This document shows positions 13,071 through 24,952 of a DNA stretch of 64,000 bases, piece after piece; the stretch's first letter is position 1, and each line of letters opens with the position of its first letter. The notes below the pieces were generated by a model, which saw only the letters and a program-made list of their open reading frames with translations, ran no database searches and was not told the DNA's origin. The translations under genes were made by a program, and so were the position numbers. This stretch comes from Tenodera sinensis (lineage: Eukaryota > Arthropoda > Insecta > Mantodea > Mantidae): assembly GCA_030765045.1 (NCBI GenBank), contig CM060964.1:150152705-150216704 (forward strand), given 5' to 3'.

Positions 13071-14098
13071 CTTTCGAGCATTTAATATGAGTTTTGTGTG
13101 TTATAAGTGTACCATTGTGTTCAACACCTCCTAACGAGAAAACCAAGGATTTTGGCACATATGTTTATACGAAGTTCTTTTTTTTTTTTTTTTTTTTTTC
13201 CCTTGTTTCAATGTAGAGAGCGTGTCCCCGAAGTTTGTAAAAGTATTTCTGAAACATCCTGTATTTTTATTCTTAAAGTAGTGATTTTCGTAGTGTTATA
13301 GACCATTTGGTATTTTTAAACTAGTTACTTTTACGTCTATATGTTATAATACTTAGTGTTCAACTAAAGTCTGTTGAAATATTGTATTTGTACATTTCAA
13401 TTGCAAGTTTAAGAGGCACTAAACTTGTCTAACCTAAGAGAACACTTAATGCAGATTGGACTGTTTTCTTTGTGTAAAACTCGTTGCGAATTTAAAAATG
13501 TGCGTTTTTTAAAGATTGACTGTTATACTGCTACATTATCTGATAATAACGTTCTGTTTATTGCTGCCAGCACGATGAATAGGTCTGTGTTTCATATTTC
13601 GAGCAGTGTTATTTGTTTTATTCTGCGCAAAAAACAGAAGAAAATGTTATCTCCGTCACCGTGCATTTCTTTGTCATGTTTACGTTAGTAGTAATAGTAG
13701 AGAGAAACTTCAGCCTTGTGAAATCTGATAAAGAGTAATTTGAATGGAGAATTTCATGTCAGTCCCATATTTTTAAAATAACTCAGATGTTAATGTTGTA
13801 GAACATAATCACAAGCCAATTTGAAGTATTTAGTTTTGACTATTTGGATGGATGGGTTGTAATTGTACCGTAAGTAGCGCTTCCATTTCGATGACGTCCA
13901 AAACTAGGGAGTCTCTCATTGTCGTGCCCTTCGCTTCAGCAACAACAAATGATGATATAGATATGTGATTAGAGGCGGACCAAATATAACACTTCACATT
14001 CAAAGCCATGCTTGCTATCATTATGGAAACAAGTATTTCTACGTTTAGTACGATGCACACTTCGATGCATGTGATAAAACGTTTTCATATGTGATAAT

Positions 14099-14393
14099 TA
14101 GGGATCGAACCTTCATACAGGGAACAAAAGGTTGCGGAGTATGGACTATAGGCAGTGGAAAGGGTCAGTCTGTCACATGATCACAACACAGAGAAGGCGA
14201 GGTACAGTCGATACTTGAACTTTGTAGATAACGTTGCATAACTTATATTCTATGCTGTTACCGTTTGCAGTAAAATATTCACTGGCAAATTCTTTTACAA
14301 GTTCAGCAGTACGTGAATATTTCGATTTTCGTGCTGGAGGCATTTTATTCTGTGAACACATTCGAGAGACACTATGTACTGTAAGCAGTGAGC
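14099..14393. mobile_element. hAT MITE, 3'-truncated copy (family of 24551-24952)
   Basis: It starts TAGGGATCGAACCTTCATAC and matches the 402-bp element at 24551 through gcggtgtttggactatagg, cacatgatcacaacacagag and the BED-like remnant. The 8 bp before it, gtgataat, resembles the gtgattac target of the other copy. It breaks off near 14393 where a (TG)n(G)n run and another repeat begin. Minus strand still encodes KSKYSRTAELVKEFASEYF followed by EYKLCN, a decayed BED-type zinc-finger start. Confidence 0.7.
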
Positions 14394-14405
14394 CCAGTTG
14401 CCTGT

Positions 14406-14437
14406 CTGTGTGTGTGTGTGGGGGGGGGGGGGGGGGG
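14406..14437. repeat. (TG)n followed by an 18-base G run
   Basis: It joins the truncated hAT MITE to the repeat starting cagcataactcaaaaacg. A comparable (GA)n run precedes the related repeat at 29762. Confidence 0.9.
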
Positions 14438-14880
14438 CAGCATAACTCAAAAACGAAAAGTCGGTTGATAACCAAAGTTCGTTAATAAGTTTAATGTTTT
14501 TAAGGAAGCTACACGAAGGTTATGAAGAAAACTGCTCCATTCTAAACTATCCTTTACATTGAAAATTTTCCGAAAATTTTGATTTTCTTGAAGATTGCTC
14601 TAACGATTTTGATTAAAATGACATGTTTAAGATATTTTTACAACAAATGAAATGTATATTTTGAATTTTCTGGCTATAGCCCATGTAGTCCTGTTTACTC
14701 TGAATGACTTGAATAACTCGTAAGCCGTAAGAGAGACCAAATCGTACTATAAAACTGTTGATCTCGCTAAAACACACAGTCTATGTCCAAATACATTTTT
14801 TGTAACGTGAACCATTTCGGAGATATTTCTTGATATTTGTGTCAGTTTCGGAAAACTTACACCTTCGTCAAATACAACAT
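14438..14880. repeat. Interspersed repeat, unclassified (copy 1; related to 29762)
   Basis: cagcataactcaaaaacgaa at 14438 parallels cagcacaactcaaaaattaa at 29762, and the similarity continues (ttgataac..aaa, cacgaaggttatgaagaaaa against cacgaagattttgagaagc, aaactat). Similarity weakens after about 150 bp. It is non-coding in both copies and each copy is preceded by a microsatellite. Confidence 0.5.
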
Positions 14881-15643
14881 CGTTGTTCAGTTTTTTATAT
14901 GTTAACCGTGCAAAGAGAACGGAATCTCAAAGGTTTAAAAGATTTGACTATCACTCAAAGCCTACTGTATTCCAATATTCCCCTTGCACCTACAAGAAAA
15001 TAGGCAATAAATTTCTGCAAATGTTTATCTCAACTAGCACGAAGAAGATACAGAAATAAGAGTTTGTAGGAATGGTCAGTACAAGAGTAGAGAAAGTCAT
15101 GTGAGTGTAACACATCAGATTTTTCTTCTAAATTTAGAGGTTTTACAATGATTAAATTTTATTTGATATGTAATTAATAAATATGAACAAAATCTGTGAG
15201 GACTGTTCTTTTAAACTCACGGAGCGAACCTGCTCAAATTCCGCAAAGTATAATTAATACGTGGTTGTTTTACGATATCCATTTCATAATACTTCGAGAT
15301 GGTTTTCTTCATATATTCATATTTTGTCTGACTCTATTTATGTCCTTTCGTTTCGTTTTGTTATTTAATCAGCTACTGTGCTTATGTACAGTGAACGAGC
15401 ATAAGCAATTGATGATTGCTGCTACCTTTGACCTTTGGCTGAAAACAAGATAACCAGAACGTCATACCGTTTTACTTTGTTCTGATGTTAATCATTCGTA
15501 ACCTGCCATAGGCATGGCAACATTTTGTAGGCTTTAATAAATTCCAGAACAAAGTCATACTGTGATATAGTGCAGTTTGTAAAACGTGTACCTCTCAGCT
15601 GACATGCTGTTCGGACGAGCAGGTTTGCGCGGTGGCGTGGAGC
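14881..15643. other. Non-coding sequence, nothing recognised
   Basis: AT-rich, with no repeat ends or credible coding frame. Confidence 0.4.
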
Positions 15644-16569
15644 CAGGGTTGCCAACATTTAAAAGTAAAATTATCGTACCAGCCACTCAAAATTATAGAT
15701 TTGGATTCAAAAATATAGTACATCATAAACCAAATGCTACAACAATAAAAATATCAACACTTATGAAATGTAATATTAATTATGTTTAGGATATCAAGTT
15801 GCGAGGCTTATGACCTCAATCAGTATTACAACTTTAGCACTTATGTTTCTCGCACTGTTCATCTGAAAGTTCATCTTCCTCAACCGTAGCAGCATTATAC
15901 AAATTTGTTGTTGAGATAAACCTTAACATCTTCTCGGTGACTTGCAGATTTTTGGATCTACCACATTCTTTCATAAGTTGAGGCGACAGAACAAGTTCAT
16001 TTACCGTATCTAGTGCTAATCTATTTTTAACTTTGGTTTTTATTAAACCCAGTTTAGAAACAACTCTTTCACAAGAAGCGCTTCTGTGGGGCAACGAAAT
16101 CACTGATAATGCAAAGGCCACTAGTATTTCCACCAAGGTGGCACATCTGTTTAACAGCACTCCAGAAACTGTCACGTTCAGGCATGTTCATTATTTCACA
16201 CGGAATATCACTTATTTCGAGTTTTCCCCATTGATCATCAGTTTTCTGATCAGTGTCTTCTCCATTGAGATTATCAGACCTGGTCACACTGGCAATAAGA
16301 AAATAAAGGGTAGGAGGCTTAGTGGGGTTGGAAACGGTTGCCTTAGAGGAGTGGAGATAGGCCATGAGGACAAAAGTGGTGTCACCATTTGTAATTAGTT
16401 TCATTTCGCTGGTGTGAGAAACCAGTGAAAATTATATTTCGCCGGTATCGAACTATTACACATCCAAATTATCGTACACCCCCACAATTATCGTAAGGGT
16501 TGGCAACCATGTGTACAAACATTAAGATTATCATATGCCCCTTAATTATCGTACGAGTTGCCAACCCTG
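15644..16569. mobile_element. hAT element remnant, 926 bp, with inverted ends
   Basis: The left end is CAGGGTTGCCAAC at 15644 and the right end is its inverse GTTGCCAACCCTG ending at 16569. Flanking octamers cgtggagc and cttgtagc agree at 6 of 8 positions, consistent with an eroded 8-bp target duplication. The motif aattatcgta occurs once near the left end and three times near the right end (about 16465, 16487 and 16545), as expected for subterminal transposase-binding repeats. The interior carries the C-terminal end of a hAT transposase on the minus strand; the rest of the transposase is deleted. Confidence 0.8.
15834..16300 (-). pseudogene. hAT transposase C-terminal dimerisation domain, frameshifted fragment
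   Basis: The minus strand reads DDQWGKLEISDIPCEI, MNMPERDSFWSAVKQM, then after one frame change near 16130 reads ILVAFALSVISLPHRSASCE, RVVSKLGLIKTKVKNRLALD and TVNELVLS. The SLPHxSAxxERVxSxxxLIKTKxxNRL signature is the hAT C-terminal dimerisation region. The catalytic core and BED finger are absent, so this is an internally deleted, inactive copy. The tail ending EEDELSDEQC at 15834 reaches a stop, so the natural C-terminus may be preserved. Confidence 0.8.
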
Positions 16570-16898
16570 CTTGTAGCCACTCCATGTAGGATTTCTCCAT
16601 TCACAAGGCGACGGCTCGATGGCGTGTTGGAGGGCTGTGCACGGCCAGATATCTGGTAGACACAGCACCACACCACACCACACCACGCCAACAGTAAGTT
16701 GAGAGCGGACGTTTGAAACAATAGTGTGCGGCCGGCCGCCTTCATGTTATTGGACGCACTGTGATGGACGTAACTTGGGAACCAGATTTTGTGGGAGGGC
16801 ATAGTATATTAGTGAATGCTACATAATGTATCGCAGTACAAAATAGGTTTAGAAGTAGTTCTAATCACTTTTCAGAGAAATAAAGTATCCTTTGCTTA

Positions 16899-17144
<246 letters not shown>

Positions 17145-17229
17145 TCATAATCATAGTAATACAATATGTTCAAATGTTTATTTCATTATGAAACTGATTT
17201 ATCTCATTTCCTTCAATCAGCACGGCTTT

Positions 17230-17848
17230 CCGCGACCTCCGCGCTCGTTGCCGCCTGCCACTATCGTAGACAGGCGCGGATGAAACCACACATTTTAAAA
17301 CTATTTTTCAAGGCTTTACTTACCAACCTTATGAAAGCAGATGCTGAAACTAGCCGCCGTCGTTGTCCATACATTTTTGGCACTTCTTTAGAAAACTATC
17401 CATCACTCGCCGTAGTTCACGTTGAGAAATGCTGGCGGATATTTTGTTATAATTCTTTCAGGGCGTGTGGGTTTGTCTTATACACTTTGTTGCAGAGTCT
17501 TGTTTAAAAAGGCATAATCACGCTCCCTGTCTGTTAATTCTCTAAAAGAGGGGGAATGCAAAATTGTATTCACATATGTATGGGTGTCAACTGTTGAATC
17601 GGGGAAAAAAAAAAAAAAAAAATTGGGCCTATAACTCTTTCTCTGCTAATGGTGCACCATACACCTAGTTTTTCGTCATGAAGGGGTACTTCATGGACAA
17701 TACTAGGTTTCTGAGAGCCCCAATAACGGTTATTTTGTGTACCTACACACATCCATGAAGGTGGAACCAAACCTCGCCCGTGAAAAACATTAAATGGAAA
17801 TCTTTCTCCAAATCGTACTTTCACATGGCGAGTTGACTGAGTTAGCAC
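17230..17848 (-). pseudogene. Mariner-like transposase fragment with internal deletion
   Basis: The minus strand reads GTQNNRYWGSQKPSIVHEVP, LHDEKLGVWCTISRERVIGP, IFFF, then ELTDRERDYAF and, after a deletion, YKTNPHALKEL and further C-terminal sequence in shifting frames. The block matches that in the 36272-37309 copy (SQNNRYW..NPKLIHEVPLHDEKIGVWC). The region with the second and third catalytic aspartates is missing, and a long A run (plus-strand 17602-17622) interrupts the middle. No terminal repeats were identified. Confidence 0.75.
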
Positions 17849-17874
17849 ATACGTATAATAGATAAATACACAAT

Positions 17875-17931
17875 GTTGGAGGACGTTAATTTAAATAAAA
17901 AAATAAAAAAAAAAAAAAAAAAAAAAAAAAA
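17875..17931 (+). mobile_element. SINE family A, 3' tail fragment
   Basis: gttggaggacgttaatttaa at 17875 followed by a long A-rich tail is identical to the 3' end of the family A SINE at 22243-22474. Only the tail is present. Confidence 0.6.
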
Positions 17932-17944
17932 CACACTGTGTAGT

Positions 17945-18870
17945 AGAAAACATATGCTGAGCCATAATATACCGTGTGACTAAGTACAGGACTAAATAAT
18001 AAGTAACTCGTAATAACTGAACATCACATCACATAACATCACCGTCAACTCAATACTGCAGAACCAAACCACGTCAGCAGCGCGACCTTGTTTACGCAGC
18101 AGTCCGTTAACATGTTTCCACACGCCCAGTGGAAAAACACCGCGCAGCCCGTTCCGAGGTATTTTGCTCTTATAGTCTTCAAGTTAATCGCACCATATTG
18201 TTTTTATAAACTTTCTGTTTATCATACAAATTTTTAAGTAGTGGTTTCAAATAGTGTATAGTGGTAGTGATGCATAATTTGTCCGCTGAAGCTGCTAAAG
18301 GGCAAGCCATGATGTGAACAACTTTGCGTTACCTAATGAGGAACAAGAAACGAGGGCTTAAGTATTAAAATATGGAATAAATATACACGAAACAGCAGCA
18401 AATATTTGTGAAATGTTAATGCCTAAAGGCATCTGCAGGTATTCTGCGGGAACTTCCTATTTCATGATTTCTGAATTTCAGAAAATTCGATGAGAACGAA
18501 GAGAGCTACATTTATAGAAATGTCGACACAGTTATGTGCTTTTTATTTCATATGTCAATATACCTCAAACTTGTGGTATGTTGATTAAAATCATTAGATA
18601 AATTTTCGGAGAAGAGAAAATTCTTGGCCGGACGGGTGGCCTCTGGTAGAATCATGTATTGGTTGTTGGATAGATGAATTTTTGTCCTACCATTTTACCA
18701 TTCTTCTGTGATTAAAAGCGGCGAGATTGATGTGTGTATGTGTATAAAGTTTGTTCCTTATGAACTTGAAGGAGGCTGATACATGTGTTATGCGCTGAAG
18801 AGCTGTGCATATGTTACTGTATAAATGTTAGCCACTAGAACACTGCACAGATAAAAAACACCAAACATGA
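17945..18870. other. Non-coding sequence upstream of exon 1
   Basis: No repeat boundary recognised. It is presumably the preceding intron of the ZMIZ-like gene. Confidence 0.4.
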
Positions 18871-18882
18871 ACATGTTTACAG

Positions 18883-19191
18883 ATTCAGAATGTCCCTCAA
18901 CATGGAATACCGCCACAGCAGTATGGTAGCACTTACGCAGGTCAGAGATCGCATGGGCCTATGGGTATGGGTAACCCAAACTCACCAATGGCTACGGTTG
19001 GCAGCATGAACATGGGATCACTGGCGGGAAACATGAATACCATGAACCCCATGGGTTCAATGCCTAACATGGGAATGATGGGCCAGAATACCAGCATGCA
19101 CGGGAACATGATGGGTGGAATGGGTCCTGGCTCAATACCACCAGGATCTATGGGACCTGGCTCCATGCCCATGAATAAAATGGGAATGCAG
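18883..19191 (+). CDS. Internal coding exon, Met/Gly/Pro-rich ZMIZ/tonalli-like coregulator (partial)
   Basis: This is a 103-codon open internal exon. It follows an acceptor (tttacag at 18876-18882), ends in CAG and is followed by a consensus donor (gtaagt at 19192). An in-frame TGA at 18868 limits it upstream, so it cannot extend far past the acceptor. The peptide is low complexity: an opening QNVPQHGIPPQQYG, then YAGQR, then a long stretch of repeated GM, NM, GSM and PGSM units with no charged core. Composition plus the QHG...PP...YAGQR order resembles the disordered N-terminal region of ZMIZ1/ZMIZ2 (tonalli in flies), nuclear PIAS-like coactivators whose SP-RING finger lies much further downstream. 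ARID1/osa is also Met/Gly/Gln-rich and is the main alternative. Both ends are phase 0, matching the exon at 56716. Exon status is well supported; the family name is moderate. Confidence 0.72.
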
Positions 19192-19259
19192 GTAAGTCAT
19201 TTCGTAAACATTGTAGTCAGATACAGCAGTATACCACAACTTTCAAAATTGCAAAAGTA

Positions 19260-22240
19260 ATGTATGCGATTAAAACAAAGAATTACTTCTCTTCATGTAT
19301 TATAATGAAAATGTTTTCAATATATTGTGGAAAATAATCACGCTGATATAATGTTTTCTTTTTAGAAAATAAAACATGCTTCCCCTTTCAATTCTAAACT
19401 GTGCTTGAAAATATGGAATTACTGAATCAAAGCTTAACGCACACTGGAACGATTCTAGACGTTAAATATTTTTTTTTTTCAATAAAGTAGTATCACGGTT
19501 TAAAAATTAACAATTTTTTTCACAAAAATGTGCGTTTCAGCCGTTTTCTTTTCCACAAACACTCCAACAAATTCCAACAGGGTATTCTTATAAGATCTAA
19601 TGCATATGGTTGTAAGTTATATACTTAAAATAGTTTTTGCTATAAAGAGTAAATTTATGACGTTCAAGGCTAACATGAGTGGGGGACTCCGTAATATTCT
19701 TGTGAAAATGCTCGATTGCAGATTGGAAGGTAACAAGTTTGAATCCCATCAAGCAAGCTTTTAAGTAAGGTTTATTTTCCAGTGCCATCTTAGCCTAAGT
19801 CAAGCACCTTTAGAGATTACACACTTATTTACAATGAATTTGCTTAATATTCCCTAATCGTTCATGTTGGTTGTATTAGTTACAGAACACCTTTAAAAAG
19901 ACCACTTGATTTGAAAGCATGTTCAGTAAATTTACAGTTTTAAATATCTTGAAATTTGGTTTGTGCAAAACATTAAAAACACAGGTTAATAGGGAATGAA
20001 CTGAAATATATATTACGGTATCTGGTTTGCTAGGAATAATATGAACAATTTAATTGCCTTTAACTCAATATATCAACGTTCTCGCATTAGTTCACTTCTT
20101 TGGCGAAAACTATGTTTTAATCTCTAGAAGACCGGGCTCGATTCCGGATCAGAATAGTTACACGAAACTCTCCCTTCTGCAGCAAGGAATTAATTAAATG
20201 AAGGAAAAAGCTATGTGATAGGAAATGTACGAAAATTTGCCTAATGTATTAACCAGCAGTACCAGCGGCGTTGCTTTTTCACCAGATTGTAATGGAATAT
20301 AGAATATTTGTGTTTTTCACGCAAACGCTCTAAAACGTTTGTGATCGAATTCGTCTTCTAAACAATGAAGTGTTTACATCAAGTTCATAGTCACTCGATT
20401 ATGCTTGCCGCATCACTAACGTGACCTCAGCTTATGAAGGCTGCAAGGGAAAACAAGGAATAGGTACCAAAAATAAAAGACTGTTGTATGTGAAAGAAAG
20501 CTTTCGGCAATAATTTCCAACCTAGTCTCCTATGTACGATACTAATGGCTCACCTTCTCACTCTGTCCCGCCTCCTTCGTTTTGTGCATAATGCATTTCA
20601 CTCAGGTAAGCAAGCATTAGAGAGATTTGTTTTTAGTTTCATGAACGCGTCATAGCTCGGCGAAAAGTAGGTGGAGACAAACCCGCTCTCCCCCCTTTCG
20701 TATACGATGGGGCATCACTGCTTTAGACGTTATTTCATTCTTATCAGTGAAGTGTAATGTACGACTATCGTCCCATAAAAACGCATCATACAGGGAAACA
20801 CTTGCAATGTTTACTTTTAAAACATAACTTACACGAAAGTAGAGCATTTGACACACAGTTGTTCCTTTCCTTCTATGTATCGGTCACATATACCTACCGT
20901 AGAATCCCAATAGCTCAATCTAGTGTGGACTAAGAGGATGTCGAGTTACCGAAGTGTCTAGTTGTACGGAATAAGGGGTCTGTTAATCACAACTCATGAC
21001 ATAATATTGCAAATTACATAAATGGATGTTCTAACACAAAATAGGAAACAGGAAGGTATAACATTTCCTAAAAGTTTGCATTAATATGATGCTGTTTATC
21101 TGTTTAACGGTGCCATTGTAATTTCCATTGTCAATTAACTAGTCGTTTTTTCTTCCAGTTCGACAATTTCACTGGCACAAACACAACTCAACACAACACT
21201 AACAGTGAGCCTGAATCTGAAAAACGGTGCTGTAACCAGAAATATGGAACTGAAAGTTTAGCTAACCACGTACATATTGGGTAAAGTAATAAACCTTTAA
21301 ACCGTCCAAGCAAGTGTTTGTGTTATGTATGCACATTATTAGCGGCAATGTTAACAACACGCCCGGGCTGTTTAGGGAGAACCATCTTCAGCCTAGTCTG
21401 AGGGTGTTTATTTGTTGTTTGAGGGATTTTAACGGCGTTAGTGCGAATTTTGTTTTTATTTTGTGTTTTTGTTGACGTTGTGTAGCGTTGTGGTTTTGTG
21501 TTTGTGTTCAGTTCCCCGTGTTTCACACCAGTTTGAGACCAGGCTTCAAGATGTTGAAACATTGTCAACTACGTTTCAGGTCTTTGTGACCCCGTATTCA
21601 TTGGATGTTAACAATGTTTCTAGCAGGTAGCAAATTGAATTGATAAATTTACAGTGCGATGATTTGCTGAAGGACAACTATAAGCACAAGGAAGACTTGG
21701 CTGATTTTATAAGAATGTTCCTCAAACCAGATTTCTGAGGTTGTATGCCCTTGTTGCACGGGTATTATGTATGTTTGGTTCTACGTATGTGTGCGAACAA
21801 TTCTTTTTTGTTATGAAACTTTCTAAGTCAAAATCCTGAGGCATATTGTCTGACCACAATCTAACATGCAGTCTTCGGTTACAAATGTGCCGTACATTAC
21901 GCCCTAACATTCACAAACTAGTTAAAGAAAAGCGAAACGGCAAATGTCGGAAAATGTCCACCTAATTGTTCTGTATAGCTCTCCTCTAGCTCAGGCAAAA
22001 TAGTTATAATTTCTGCTCTATTGGGTTATAACATGACTGTTCACATAAACTGGAATTTATATATATGGCATAAAGCCGAAATGTAATTATTTATAATCTG
22101 TGACTATTCCGTAATTGAAACAGCATTAAAATTGCGATGTCCCGCACGCCTTTCCTCTTTCCCGCTGTGACGTCACACGTTCAACTGGCCGTCGTTGCGA
22201 GCATGTGAGCTGAGTGAGCTGACGTCACAGCAGCGATACC
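19260..22240. other. Intron sequence with only degenerate tRNA-like traces
   Basis: B-box-like sequences occur near 19736 (gtttgaatccc) and 20130 (ggctcgattcc); each could be the remains of a SINE head but lacks a matching body. No coding exon was recognised. Confidence 0.4.
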
Positions 22241-22242
22241 TG

Positions 22243-22474
22243 TCTTCCCCTGGCATAGTGGATCACGTTCAAGAGGTCGCGAGTTCGAATCGCGCTTAGG
22301 GTAAGTTATCCGGGTAAGGTTTTTTTCCGAGGTTTTCCTTTATCCTGAGAAGACGGATGTCGGGTAACTTAAAGCTCCATGGACCTCGGGCTCATTTGAG
22401 CATCATTTCACCCATTTCATTCATTCACCGTCCGATATGACATTACGTTGGAGGACGTTAATTTAAAAAAAATG
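22243..22474 (+). mobile_element. tRNA-derived SINE (family A), best copy
   Basis: Starts with a tRNA-like head (ctggcatagtgg as possible A-box, then gcgagttcgaatcgcgc as B-box), then the body ttatccgggtaaggtttttt, ggataag-like and gtcgggtaacttaaagctcc blocks, ccatggacctcgggctcatt, catttcattcattcaccg, and ends tggaggacgttaatttaaaa with an A tail. Length about 230 bp. A pol III promoter-like head, fixed 3' end and A tail define a SINE mobilised by an unseen LINE. Confidence 0.85.
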
Positions 22475-23052
22475 ATTATAGAAATTAAGTCAATTTTAAC
22501 GATACAAAAAGGGTCGTCGAGTAATCGGGTTTCTACTGTACCCTCAAAGTCAATGATACTGTATTTTAACTCTGATGCGCAAGTAATTCATTTAAAATAA
22601 GGATAACACATGGAACCTAAATACATTTGTCATAGATGTTTACATTTCCAATAACTTCTTTGGGTTTACTTATCGTGCCATGTTCCTTAAAAATAAATCA
22701 CGGTAATGCATGTGTTCCACCAGTTTCTTTTATTCTGTAGGGTTATAACTATAATTTAATGCTTGTAATGCCAATTAGGCTGGCATTGCTCTACTTGGAG
22801 CCCGAGAATCACAATGTAAACAGTGTCTATCTTATGAAAGAAAACAACCTTACACTGTTTTGGAGCCTCAATTAGCATAAAATGCAGATCCCTGCTTTTG
22901 TAATTTATAACTTAATTATTGTAGCCTGAACATGATACCATATGATACGCGATCTGTGGTACTAGAAAGATAAACAAGCGCTTTATACTCAGAGATTTTA
23001 AATGTTTGAAGGTTTTATATTCTTCTTCTTCGCCTGATTACTCTCCCTTATG

Positions 23053-23376
23053 TAGGACTTACAAGCAAGTGCATAGGGTCAGATGTCTGTCGGGGAGCAG
23101 AGGAACCCATGGCTCGGACAGAGTGAAAACCTGGAAGCGGTGGTCAGCCAAGCACCAGGTATGATAGTGTGGAAGAGGAGGATAGGAAATGCAGGCGAGA
23201 GCGACGAACTGAAAGGTGATGATGGAGCAATTGGTGGAATGAGTGGCGGGAGAACCCGGAGAAAACACGCCCAGACGCCGCTTCGTCCACCACTAATACC
23301 GCATGCGGGTCCCTGAGATCCAACCCGGGCCGCCTAAGTGGTAGGTGAACGGTCTAACCGCTCGGCCACGGCGCCA
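23053..23376 (-). mobile_element. tRNA-derived SINE (family B), near-complete
   Basis: On the minus strand it begins ggcgccgtggccgagcggtt (A-box tggccgagcgg) with cccgggttggatctcaggga as a one-base-off B-box, very close to a tRNA of the Ser/Leu type in its first 70 bases. It continues through cccgcatgcggtattagtgg and tggacgaagcggcgtctggg to about 23053. A second copy, lacking the A-box part, is at 55648-55855. It is not a functional tRNA gene because the acceptor stem does not close. Confidence 0.75.
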
Positions 23377-24251
23377 CCTCAAGATTTTATATGCTCTCTA
23401 AAAAAGTACAGAAGATGTTTTCTGAATCGGTAGGCTCACACTATACGTACTGCGATTCTAGGTTCTACAATTTTTGGTTGAATCGATAGGTCATCTAATG
23501 AACTCCTTTGTCTATATTCTGTAACATATTACGTTTCTAAGACAGATGATAACTGGTCTATGGCATCAGCACAGCAAGGGCGCTCGTAACATACTAAATT
23601 ATGAGAAATAGAAAAACATGAAACGATTTCAATGCACCATGGACTTCATTGTTATCTATTGTCTTGTGGTGGACACGTGGTAGAATAGTAGCCGACCTCT
23701 CAATTTGGGCCGCCTACAAGGCGCAGTCACACCAATCGACAAATAAATAAGCAAAGACAATTTCTCATTTATAAGACTGGGAATAGAATCTGACCGCGAG
23801 AATGACAGGCAGACGCTGGGGACACCAAGGCACTGGGCTGGGCATATCACTGAATTTAGTAGCTTTTCAGAGCTTAAAGGCTTTTGTAAGTCGAATATGT
23901 TGTGACTTATTTTGCTTAGTTGCTTAACTTTTCCGGTGTAATCAATAGAAGTCTAGGTAGGGGGAGCAAATTACGTGCTGGCAAAAGAGTTATAATATTA
24001 TTCCTTGCAAGTCTTGATCAACAGTACTTACTCCCTATGCCCAATCTGAACTTTGTTCACTGTTGGTTACTGAAACATAATTGAGCTTCCGCTTTGCGAG
24101 CCAAATATTATTTATCACAGATGTTTCCGGTTACATTTGCTATCAACTCTAACACTTCATTAACATCTCTTCTCCAAAGGAGTGAACAGGATTTTACTAT
24201 GGAATTTGAATTACGGTGGTATACCTTATAGCAGCCAAATCTTTGACCCCA

Positions 24252-24657
24252 TTGTCAAGTCAACTAGGCAACATGGCCATTTTAAAGGTGACATAGGGAC
24301 CCAAAAGGGCTCAAAAACAACCAAATTCAGTGGCAATAAGTGATTACTAGAATTCGAAACTTCATACAGGAAACAAAAGGCTGCGGTGTTTGGACTATAG
24401 GAAGTGGGAGGGGTAAGTGTGTCACATGATCACAACACAGAGGAGGCAAAGTACTTGTCAAGTCAACTAGGCAACATGGCCATTTTAAAGGTGACATAGG
24501 GACCCAAAAGGGCTCAAAAACAACCAAATTCAGTGGCAATAAGTGATTACTAGAATTCGAAACTTCATACAGGAAACAAAAGGCTGCGGTGTTTGGACTA
24601 TAGGAAGTGGGAGGGGTAAGTGTGTCACATGATCACAACACAGAGGAGGCAAAGTAC
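24252..24657. repeat. Tandem duplication, two copies of a 203-bp unit
   Basis: 24252-24454 and 24455-24657 read as identical by eye. The unit contains flanking sequence plus the first 107 bp of the hAT MITE at 24551, so the duplication happened after that insertion and copied its left end and left target site. Confidence 0.92.
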
Positions 24658-24952
24658 AGTCGACGTAGGAACGTTGTAGATAAAGTTGTTGCATAGCTTA
24701 CATTCAACATTGTCACCATTTGCAGTTAAATATTCACTCCCAAATTCTTGTACAACTACAAGTTCAGCAGTACGTGAATATTTCGATTTTGGTGCTGCAG
24801 GCGTTTCACTGTATGGAGCTAATGAACACATTCGAGATACATTATGCACTGTAGGCAGTGCGTTTTGTGCTAACAGTGTAGCCGCACAATGACGTCACGC
24901 TCTGCCGTTGTGGAGGTAACTTGGCGATAGCTGTATAAAGGTTCGGACCCTA
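24551..24952. mobile_element. 402-bp hAT MITE with 8-bp target duplication
   Basis: Left end TAGAATTCGAAACTTCATAC at 24551; right end, inverted, TAGGGTCCGAACCTTTATAC ending at 24952. Flanking octamers are gtgattac (24543-24550) and gtgattaa (24953-24960). The minus strand carries a decayed BED-zinc-finger N-terminus (KSKYSRTAELV, then EFGSEYLTANGDNVECKLCN), so it derives from the start of an autonomous hAT transposase gene, resembling the fold of the hAT-derived CGGBP1. Confidence 0.85.

Larger units (their letters stand above)
11491..13261 (+). mobile_element. Mariner-like element with long (about 100 bp) inverted ends, nested SINE inside
   Basis: The left end near 11496-11590 (tgtttcagaaatac, then tttacaaacttcg, then ccaaaatccttggttttc) is matched in inverse at 13140-13261 (gaaaaccaaggattttgg, then cgaagtttgtaaaagtattt, then ctgaaacatcctg). 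TA dinucleotides sit at both predicted ends (11489-11490 and 13262-13263), the standard Tc1/mariner target. Within it lies a decayed transposase reading plus strand. The right end carries a 23-bp T run (13178-13200) that has expanded inside the terminal repeat. Confidence 0.78.

Noticed and set aside
18942..19172. Pro/Met-rich ORF antisense to exon 1
   Set aside because: It is a mirror of the low-complexity exon; splice sites and the in-phase second exon support the plus strand.
23363..23375. Functional tRNA gene at 23300-23376
   Set aside because: A- and B-boxes are present but the acceptor stem does not close and a SINE body follows.
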